From positions 1-21,348 of the forward strand of contig JANPIS010000132.1 of NCBI GenBank assembly GCA_031425095.1: a DNA stretch of 21,348 bases, given 5' to 3'. Positions 15,228-21,348 of the stretch are shown piece by piece. A model generated the notes under the pieces. It was not told the DNA's origin. It saw only the letters and a list, made by a program, of their open reading frames with translations, and ran no database searches. Positions within the stretch are counted from its first letter, which is position 1. Each line of letters starts with the position of its first letter. The position numbers were made by a program, and so were the translations under genes. The stretch comes from JANNXQ01 sp031425095. Lineage in GTDB: Bacteria; Verrucomicrobiota; Verrucomicrobiia; Chthoniobacterales; Chthoniobacteraceae.

Positions 15228-17729
15228 CTACCGCGAACGGAAGATCCCGCTCGTCAGGCATTCGACGAGCAGCGTGCGCAGGCCGAGGTTTTGCTTTTTC
15301 ACCTTCTCGAGGATGTCCTCGATCGCGAAGTCATCGGCGGGCTCCATCACGCGGCCGGTGGTGTAGCTGAGCGTCTGGCGGATGAGATGGCGGTGGAAAA
15401 GATCGGCGCGCGTGTCGCGGATGATTTTCTTGAAGCCCGCAAAGTCTTCATACGTTTCGCCGGAGGGGAATTCGCCAGTGGTATCGATCTTCGGCGCGGG
15501 AGCGTCTTTCTTCTTGGGCTTGGGGTAAGTCGTGCGCCAGCGGCCGATGGGGTCGAAGCTCTCCAGACTGAAGCCGAGCGGGTCGATCTTGTGGTGACAC
15601 TCGGCGCATGTCTTGTCGGTGCTGTGTTTGGCGAGACGCTCGCGGATTGTCGTGGCGCCGGAGACGTCGGGCTCGATGGCGGGTACTTCATCCGGCGGCG
15701 GCGGCGGGCGAATGCCGAGGATGTTTTCGCTGACCCACACGCCGCGCGTGACGGGTGTGGTCTCGACGCCATTCGCGCTCACGGTGAGCACGCCCGCCAT
15801 GCCGAGCAGGCCGCCGCGGCGCTCGTTGCCATTGAGGTTCACCTTTTTGAAGCCATCGGCGAGGCGCAGATCTTTCGCCTCGGGCAGGTCGTAAAGTTTG
15901 GCGAGCTTCTTATCGACGAAGGTGTAGTCGGCATCGAGGAACTGCGCTGCGGAGCCGTTGCTTTTGAGCAGGTCGCGGAAGAACAGGCGCACCTCGGTCT
16001 TCATCGCGGCGGGCAGGTCTTCGGCGTAGTAGGCGAGGCTGGTCTCGCGCGGGGGCGGCATGCCGCCGAGGTCGCGAAGAGCGAGCCAGCTATCGATGAA
16101 CCCATTCACAAACGCGGTGCTGCGCTCGTCGCCCAGCATGCGCTGGATCTGCTTTTTCAGTTCGGCATCCCCGGTGAGTTGGCCGGTTTTTGCGACGGCG
16201 AGCAGGGCGTCATCCGGGGGCGCGGCCCACAGTGCAAACGACAGGCGTGACGCGAGGTCGTGCGGTTTCAGCGCCTTCGCGGATTCGTCGGTGATCTCGC
16301 TGAGGTAGAGGAAAGAGGGCGAGCAAAGGATCAGCTTCAGCGCATCGAGCGCGGCCTGTCGCGGCGTGGCATTTTCGCTCAGCCGCTGGTCGTGCAGCGC
16401 GCGGATGGGCTGGCGATCCGTGTCGTTCAGCGGGCGGCGGTAGGCCTTCTCCGCGAAGGCGAAAAGCTGATCCAAGGCGCGCTCCGCGTGAAAGCCGTCC
16501 GGGCCGAAGACCGCGACTTCCTCGGCGCTGCCGCCTTTCTCCGCGACCGGGCCGTTGATCTTGATCTCGCTGATGCGGATGTGCGGGAGCTTGCCTTCGA
16601 GCAAAATGTGCGCGCGACCGACGCCGGAGCGACCGACGGATCCTTTGAACTCGTCCTTGTAGCGTTTGTTGATCGTGACGACGGCGGCTCGCGATTCATA
16701 CGGCCCGTTTGGGAAGATGAAGCGCGGCGTCTGTCCCGCCTCCAGCCAGACGCGGAATTTGAACCAGGTGGGGGTGTTGTCCGGCACCTCCGTGCTGGCG
16801 AGCAGCGGCTCGATGGTTTGCGGATAATGGATGTGACCCTTGGTGACATCGCCGGGCACGACGCCGAGGATGAAGGGCTCGGAGAGATCGATGCCGAAGA
16901 TCGCGGGATCGTAGTGCGTGTCGCGATGCAGCGCCGCCGCCTCCACTTCGAGATCGTAGAGGCCGGAGACGGGCACGCCTTTCAGGAAGTCCTCGATGTG
17001 GCCGTAGCCGCCCTGGCGCGTGTCACTGTTGGGCTGCTCGTAGAGATTGAGGTAGCGGTAGTCGAAGGCGCTTTTGTGCGAGCCCTGCAGTTCCTCATAT
17101 TGGACGAAATGGCCGTTGAAGCGCCATTGCTTCGGCTCCATCGCAGGCTTGCCGAGCCGCATTTCCACGAGCCGATTGGCCGCCTGGAAATACTGATCGA
17201 CGAGGAAGCCGGAGGTCACCAGCGACTGGCCGATGGTGTCGATGTGCTGGCTCGTTTTTTCTTTCGGAAAATCCGCGGTCAGCCCGAGCGTGTCCATGCG
17301 ACGACCGAAAAGTGTGGCCAGCGTATTCTCATACTCGCGGCTGGAAAGGCGGCGCATCACCGTGCGCGAACCGGAGCTCTCGAGCGTGCTGCGCGCGGCC
17401 GCGGTGCCTTCGCGCAGCGCGCGCACGATGGCGAGGCGCTCCTCGTCCGTCGGCTGGTCGGCCTTCTTCGGCGGCATCTCTTTCAGCGTGACCTGATCGA
17501 TGATGTCCTTCGCCGAAATCAGCTCTGCAATCGATTTGAGCGGCAGCGTGAACGACTCAAATTCGCGGTCGCCCTTTTGCGTCGTCGAGTCGTGGCAATC
17601 TAGGCAGTAGGTCTCCAGAAATTTCCCGACGACTTTCGCCGACGGCACGAGTTCCTCCGCCCGCGCGGCGTCGGCCCATGGCATCACAGCCAGCGCTGCG
17701 CCGAGACAGACCTGACGCAGGCCCCGCAT
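15228..17729 (-). CDS. Exported PSCyt/DUF1587-1595-1592-1588-1585 cytochrome-like protein
   Basis: An 833-residue exported protein of the large family typical of Planctomycetota and Verrucomicrobiota. The signal peptide is MRGLRQVCLGAALAVMPWA to about residue 24. A cytochrome-like N-terminal domain follows with CLDCH at 42-46 and the PSCyt-type motif EMPPKK. Next come a DUF1587-like segment (RRLSSREYENTLATLFG), DUF1595 (AYRRPLNDTD), DUF1592 (LASRLSFALWAAPPDD), DUF1588 (RRGGLLGMAGVLT, with a second CAECH near 708-712) and DUF1585 (RQTLSYTTGR to the end). The function is unproven; a redox role with c-type haem on exported partners is inferred from the two CxxCH motifs. The frame is open upstream to 17810, but the ATG at 17729 is chosen because it starts the signal peptide and overlaps the DUF1552 stop as TGATG, implying translational coupling. 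Confidence 0.92.
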   Translation of the reverse strand: MRGLRQVCLGAALAVMPWADAARAEELVPSAKVVGKFLETYCLDCHDSTTQKGDREFESFTLPLKSIAELISAKDIIDQVTLKEMPPKKADQPTDEERLAIVRALREGTAAARSTLESSGSRTVMRRLSSREYENTLATLFGRRMDTLGLTADFPKEKTSQHIDTIGQSLVTSGFLVDQYFQAANRLVEMRLGKPAMEPKQWRFNGHFVQYEELQGSHKSAFDYRYLNLYEQPNSDTRQGGYGHIEDFLKGVPVSGLYDLEVEAAALHRDTHYDPAIFGIDLSEPFILGVVPGDVTKGHIHYPQTIEPLLASTEVPDNTPTWFKFRVWLEAGQTPRFIFPNGPYESRAAVVTINKRYKDEFKGSVGRSGVGRAHILLEGKLPHIRISEIKINGPVAEKGGSAEEVAVFGPDGFHAERALDQLFAFAEKAYRRPLNDTDRQPIRALHDQRLSENATPRQAALDALKLILCSPSFLYLSEITDESAKALKPHDLASRLSFALWAAPPDDALLAVAKTGQLTGDAELKKQIQRMLGDERSTAFVNGFIDSWLALRDLGGMPPPRETSLAYYAEDLPAAMKTEVRLFFRDLLKSNGSAAQFLDADYTFVDKKLAKLYDLPEAKDLRLADGFKKVNLNGNERRGGLLGMAGVLTVSANGVETTPVTRGVWVSENILGIRPPPPPDEVPAIEPDVSGATTIRERLAKHSTDKTCAECHHKIDPLGFSLESFDPIGRWRTTYPKPKKKDAPAPKIDTTGEFPSGETYEDFAGFKKIIRDTRADLFHRHLIRQTLSYTTGRVMEPADDFAIEDILEKVKKQNLGLRTLLVECLTSGIFRSR

Positions 17730-19000
17730 CAGGCGAAGCGGCCCGTGCTGCTGCCGAACGCGTCGATCTCCAGACCCATCTTCTGCGCGATGTCCACGAA
17801 GAGATTGCACAGCGGCACCTTGTTCAGGCCTTCGCGCGGCACCTGGCGGAATTCGCCGTGCTGATAGCCGCCGCCGGCGAGGATGATCGGCAGGTCGGAG
17901 TTCTTGTGAGAATTCGCATCGCCCATGCCGCTGCCGAAAAGCACCGTGGTGGAGTCGAGCAGCGTGCGGTCGCCGTCGTTCATCTTCGACAGGCGGGTGA
18001 GGAATTTCCCGAAGTGCTCGATCTGATACTTCTCCAGCGCGATGAGGCTCGCGATGGCCTCGGGGTCGTTCCCGTGATGCGAGAGGCCGTGATAGTCCTT
18101 GGTGATGCCGAGGTGTTGAGGCGCAAAATCACCGCCGATCTCCAGCGTGGCGATGCGCGTCGAATCGGTCTGCAAAGCGAGCGCGATCAACTCATAGAGG
18201 AGCGGCAGATCTTCGACCGCGTTGCGGTTCGACGGCTTTTCAAAAGGTGCCCGCGGCTTTGGCTGACTGGTCCAGCGCTGGCGCAGCTCCAGGCGCTTTT
18301 CCACGTCGCGCACGGAGGTGAGATATTCGTTGAGCTTGTCCTTGTCCTCCTGGTTCACCTGCCGGGAGAGATGCTTCGCTTCGTCCCGGATCGAGTCGAG
18401 GATCGAGGCCTGCACATGGTTTTCCTGCTGGCGCCGCACCTGCCGATCCTTCGAGTCGCCGACGAAAAGTTTCTCAAACAACTCCGCCGGATTCGTGATC
18501 GGCGGCACGCGCACCCCCGACTTTGTCCACGCGAGCTGGCAGCCCCCATGAATGCCGCCTTCCGAACCTACCGTGAGCGACGGAAACCGCGTCTGATGGC
18601 CGACTTCATCGGCGAGATGCTGGTCGATGGTCACATTGCCATCGGGCCGGTTTTGCGCCTCGGAATTCAACACGCCCGAAAGAAACGAATGCACCGCGAA
18701 GTGCCCGCCCTTCACGCCATGATCCAGCCCGCGATAGACCGTCATCTGGCGGCGATTCTCCCACAGCGGATCGAGCAGCGTGGTCTTCTCGTATTCCCGT
18801 CCCGCAGCCGTCGGGAAAAGCTGCTTTGTCTGGAACCCGAGCAGATTCCCGATCGCGACAAAGCGCCGAGCCCCCATGCCCGCCCCTTTCACCGCCTGCA
18901 ACGCGGGATTCGCCTCTGCTGCCGCGGCCAAGAGCGAAGGAAACCTCGGCAGAACGAGCGAGGCGCCGAGAGAGCGGAGAATGAAGGTGCGTCGATTCAT
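17729..19000 (-). CDS. Exported DUF1552 protein
   Basis: A 423-residue protein starting MNRRTFILRSLGASLVLP, a twin-arginine-like signal ending near residue 30. The remainder matches the DUF1552 family: GLDHGVKGGHFAVHSFLSG, GGCQLAWT, NEYLTSVRDVEKRL, DYHGLSHHGND and the late block VLFGSGMGDANSHKNSDLPIILAGG. The last blocks resemble the metal-binding region of the sulfatase/phosphatase-like DUF1501/DUF1552 superfamily, but activity is undemonstrated. It is the first gene of a two-gene operon with the DUF1592-type protein (TGATG overlap), a pair seen repeatedly in Planctomycetota and Verrucomicrobiota. The two are likely exported to the same compartment and act together. It is divergent from the pyruvyl transferase-like gene across 195 bp, where I see no clear promoter. 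Confidence 0.92.
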   Translation of the reverse strand: MNRRTFILRSLGASLVLPRFPSLLAAAAEANPALQAVKGAGMGARRFVAIGNLLGFQTKQLFPTAAGREYEKTTLLDPLWENRRQMTVYRGLDHGVKGGHFAVHSFLSGVLNSEAQNRPDGNVTIDQHLADEVGHQTRFPSLTVGSEGGIHGGCQLAWTKSGVRVPPITNPAELFEKLFVGDSKDRQVRRQQENHVQASILDSIRDEAKHLSRQVNQEDKDKLNEYLTSVRDVEKRLELRQRWTSQPKPRAPFEKPSNRNAVEDLPLLYELIALALQTDSTRIATLEIGGDFAPQHLGITKDYHGLSHHGNDPEAIASLIALEKYQIEHFGKFLTRLSKMNDGDRTLLDSTTVLFGSGMGDANSHKNSDLPIILAGGGYQHGEFRQVPREGLNKVPLCNLFVDIAQKMGLEIDAFGSSTGRFA

Positions 19001-19195
19001 GGTGTGAGAAGGTTCGAGGGACGATCGCTCGCGGACTCATTTCTTGGGAACAATAGCAGAGCTGACGAGTTGCCTCAGCCCGCAGCAGCGCCGTGGTGCC
19101 CGCAAAGCTCCGCTCCACGCTGCCGTCCGCGTCCGGTGGGGCATCGCGCGCTCGCCAAGCGACGGAAACCGGATCAAAGCTTCCCCGCCTTTTCT

Positions 19196-20461
19196 ATGCA
19201 CCGCCGCCATTTCATCACCACTGTCAGTGCCGCGCTTGGCGCGTCCGTCGTTGCCGCTCCTGGCCAGCCCAAGACCATCCTGCTGCAATCCGCATGGGAT
19301 ACCGTGAACATCGGCGACATCGGCCACACGCCGGGCACGCTGCGCGTCCTCGAGCAGCATCTGCCCGATGTGCAGGTGATCCTCTGGGCGTCGAAACTCG
19401 ACGACCGCGTGACCGCGATGCTGCGCGTGCGATTTCCGCGAGTGGAGATCCTGCAGGGCAGCCTTACTGGCAAGGGGGAGCGCGATGAAGCCTTGCGTCA
19501 GGCGGTCGGGCGCGCGGACCTTTTCATCCGCAACTCCGGCATGGGCCAGGATCTCAGCTTCATGGAATTCTGCCGGAAGATCGGAAAACCATACGGTCTC
19601 TACGGGCAGTCGTATTTCCCGAACATGGTCGAGGGCCAAGGAGCGCAAGAGCGGATCGCCCTGCTCAATGGCGCATCCTTCATCTACTGCCGCGAGAGCA
19701 AGACGCTCGACATCCTGCGCAAGGCCGGTGTGAAGCCGCCGGTGCTCGAGTTTGGCCCGGACGGCTGTTTCGGCATCGACGTGCGGGACGAGGCGCGCGG
19801 ACTCGCCACGATGCAGAAGCTCGGGCTCGAAGAGCGAAAGTTCATCACCATTCAGCTCCGCACGAACACCGCAAAACTCCCTGGCGTGGACGACTCGCGC
19901 ACGCCGAAGCTCAACCCGCTGCATCCCACGCCCGAACAGATCGCCGACGACGAACGCCGCGCGGCTAAGTATCGCGACCTTGTGGCGCGCTGGGTGCAGA
20001 AGACCGGCCACAAGGTGCTCATCGCGCCCGAGGTAAAAAAGGAGATGGAGCACAACAAGCGGCTCATCCACGACCCCTTGCCCGCAGACATCCGCAAGCA
20101 CGTCGTGAATCTCGACTCCTTCTGGAATGCCGACGAAGCCGCGTCCGTCTTCGCCCGCGCCCACACCATCGTCTGCCACGAACCGCACTCGCCGATCATC
20201 GCCCTCGCGAATGGCACCCCGATCATCCACACCTACTCCGAGTTTCACAGCCCGAAGTGCTGGATGTTCCAGGACATCGGCCTCTCCGAATGGCTGCTCG
20301 AGATGGATGAAACGCCGGTGGAGAAAATGGCCGACACGCTCTTCGCGATCGACGCAGATTACCCCGCCGCGCTGGCGAAGGTGAAAAGAGCGATGGCCTT
20401 CGTGCATCAGCGTCAGTTCGACGGTATGCGGGTTGTGCGTGGTTTGCTCGCTGGGAAGTAA
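19196..20461 (+). CDS. Polysaccharide pyruvyl transferase family protein with export signal
   Basis: A 421-residue protein. The N-terminus MHRRHFITTVSAALGASVVAA looks like a twin-arginine or Sec signal. The rest fits the polysaccharide pyruvyl transferase family (PF04230-type): TVNIGDIGHTPGTLRVLEQH near the start, LFIRNSGMGQD, GLYGQSYFPN, YCRESKTLDILRKAG, EFGPDGCFGID, and the C-terminal block CHEPHSPIIALANGTPIIH. Family members usually move a pyruvyl ketal from phosphoenolpyruvate to a sugar in the cytoplasm, so an exported version is odd and may have another donor or no transferase activity. The frame is open far upstream on the plus strand, but that part is antisense to the DUF1552 gene. 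The ATG at 19196 is chosen for the signal peptide. No Shine-Dalgarno site is evident. Confidence 0.85.
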   Translation: MHRRHFITTVSAALGASVVAAPGQPKTILLQSAWDTVNIGDIGHTPGTLRVLEQHLPDVQVILWASKLDDRVTAMLRVRFPRVEILQGSLTGKGERDEALRQAVGRADLFIRNSGMGQDLSFMEFCRKIGKPYGLYGQSYFPNMVEGQGAQERIALLNGASFIYCRESKTLDILRKAGVKPPVLEFGPDGCFGIDVRDEARGLATMQKLGLEERKFITIQLRTNTAKLPGVDDSRTPKLNPLHPTPEQIADDERRAAKYRDLVARWVQKTGHKVLIAPEVKKEMEHNKRLIHDPLPADIRKHVVNLDSFWNADEAASVFARAHTIVCHEPHSPIIALANGTPIIHTYSEFHSPKCWMFQDIGLSEWLLEMDETPVEKMADTLFAIDADYPAALAKVKRAMAFVHQRQFDGMRVVRGLLAGK

Positions 20462-20974
20462 TCGCCGGATCACCGACCGATGAGCCAAGTCCCCATGGAG
20501 GGGTGTCACCTGCGGACGGAGCCTGTCGTTCGCGAAGCATCGGTCTCAGACGCAAGCCGACAGCCTGCGCATCAGATCACGCGCCCGGTGCAATTCAGGG
20601 ATACGCAACAGGTATAGGGATCCATCAGAACAACCTAATTCCGAACCTCGTTGCCGTGATGATCGTCACCGGTTTCGGCACGACTATTTTTAGCCCGGTC
20701 GAGCAGCCGGTGCTGGTAGCTACTACATCGTCAGCGGCGTGAACATCGACCCGCACACGCCGCCCGTTCCGCTCATCGGCGACTAAACTACGGTCCCCAC
20801 GATCCCGGCGTCGAAACTACTGCATTATTTCTTTCTGCACCGTGCAGGGCAGCCTCGAACGCAGCTAGGAGAAAGGCCGCAAAGAGAACGCTCTGCATCG
20901 TTGGGGGATGCTCAGTGAACAGCCATGGATGCACCCTTCACCGGAGGGCGCTCATTTCCCGTTCCCTCCGTCCA
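20462..20974. other. 513-bp region without a clear gene; possible gene remnants
   Basis: No intact gene is supported. Two short open stretches might be decayed coding sequence. On the plus strand, 20694-20786 reads through SYYIVSGVNIDPHTPPVP to a stop, but has a stop immediately upstream and no start. On the minus strand, 20898-20788 would encode 36 residues starting MQSVLFAAFLLAAFEAALHG, which looks signal-peptide-like and then stops. Neither has a recognisable Shine-Dalgarno site. I see no terminator hairpin after the pyruvyl transferase-like gene. Confidence 0.4.
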
Positions 20975-21226
20975 CTACTTGGCGTCTTTCGGTGTGATGG
21001 CCATTGGGAACAAGACGCCGAGAATGATGAAAAGCATCGGCGTGATTGGCGACAAGAGAACGCCAAAAAACAATTGAGCCTCAGTGAGGTCCAGGCGCGA
21101 CAGCTTCCAAAGGCTGAGCATGAGCGTGGATATGCCCGCCACAAACAAAAGGATTTGGACGAGCCTCACCACGATGTGATCGGCGACGATATGGCGGTTC
21201 AGTACTTGAATGATTGGATGTTTCAT
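20975..21226 (-). CDS. Small two-helix membrane protein, hypothetical
   Basis: An 83-residue protein starting MKHPIIQVLNRHIV. It has two hydrophobic segments, about residues 18-40 (IVVRLVQILLFVAGISTLML) and 51-76 (LFFGVLLSPITPMLFIILGV), and a short charged tail PKDAK. This predicts two transmembrane helices with a short loop (KLSRLDLTEAQ). I do not recognise a family. The ATG at 21226 is preferred over an in-frame GTG at 21292 because the longer version adds a non-hydrophobic leader; neither has a good ribosome binding site. The amphipathic and membrane pattern makes a real gene more likely than chance. Function is unknown. Confidence 0.5.
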   Translation of the reverse strand: MKHPIIQVLNRHIVADHIVVRLVQILLFVAGISTLMLSLWKLSRLDLTEAQLFFGVLLSPITPMLFIILGVLFPMAITPKDAK

Positions 21227-21348
21227 CTGCGGTTTTCGGCTTCTGGGGTTTTGCAGGCGAGAGGTCAGAGAAAGGACCTCGAAGCACTTCACACCTGCAC
21301 CACGCTCGCTTGGAAAACAAGGAACGTCATCCGCTGGCAGGTGCGGCG

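Noticed and set aside
16260..17603. 447-codon plus-strand frame inside the DUF1592-type gene
   Set aside because: Shadow of a confidently identified minus-strand gene; composition is typical of antisense translation.
17678..19195. Upstream extension of the pyruvyl transferase frame
   Set aside because: Lies antisense to the DUF1552 gene and precedes a good signal peptide starting at 19196.
19037..20509. 490-codon minus-strand frame over the pyruvyl transferase-like gene
   Set aside because: Antisense to a gene with clear family motifs; no domain or signal peptide.
21261..21280. 6-bp hairpin GAGGTC/GACCTC upstream of the small membrane protein
   Set aside because: Short stem with an 8-nt loop and no T tract; could be chance.

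Overview
The window looks like a chromosomal stretch from a member of the Verrucomicrobiota, or less likely the Planctomycetota. The call rests on the combination of exported DUF1552 and PSCyt/DUF1587-1595-1592-1588-1585 proteins, DUF1080 (3-keto-disaccharide hydrolase family) proteins, Asp-box sialidase-like proteins and PEP-CTERM surface proteins with short Arg-rich tails. Base composition is GC-rich. Shine-Dalgarno sequences are mostly weak or absent. There is no rRNA, tRNA, CRISPR array or insertion sequence that I can support, so the phylum call is inference from gene content.

Layout. (1) 3-314: 3' end of the acetolactate synthase small subunit (ilvN). (2) 473-2227: a membrane-anchored TPR protein. 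(3) 2636-3724 and 3827-4855: two tandem paralogous PEP-CTERM proteins, followed by a strong intrinsic terminator at 4879-4913. (4) 4994-11118: an accessory block of four genes. It holds a minus-strand fusion of an E1/ThiF-like adenylation domain to a tryptophanase/tyrosine phenol-lyase-like PLP domain. Divergent from it are an amidohydrolase-2 family protein and a PaaK/CapK-like adenylate-forming enzyme. A convergent FeeM-like N-acyl amino acid synthase closes the block. (5) 11393-15203: a divergent pair of exported proteins, each an internal duplication: a double DUF1080 protein and a double sialidase-like propeller with nine Asp boxes. (6) 15228-19000: a translationally coupled pair, DUF1552 followed by a DUF1592-type cytochrome-like protein, with a TGATG junction. 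(7) 19196-20461: an exported polysaccharide pyruvyl transferase family protein. (8) 20462-21348: mostly non-coding or decayed sequence plus a small two-helix membrane protein.

How the genes may work together. Regions 5-7 fit the glycan-scavenging exported protein set common in these phyla. Region 4 is the most interesting. It puts two different carboxylate-activating folds (E1-like and PaaK-like), a PLP enzyme of the aromatic amino acid lyase family, a metal-dependent hydrolase/decarboxylase and an N-acyl amino acid synthase within about 6 kb. I infer a small pathway making or remodelling an amino-acid-derived, possibly acylated, small molecule. Substrates and product cannot be read from the sequence.
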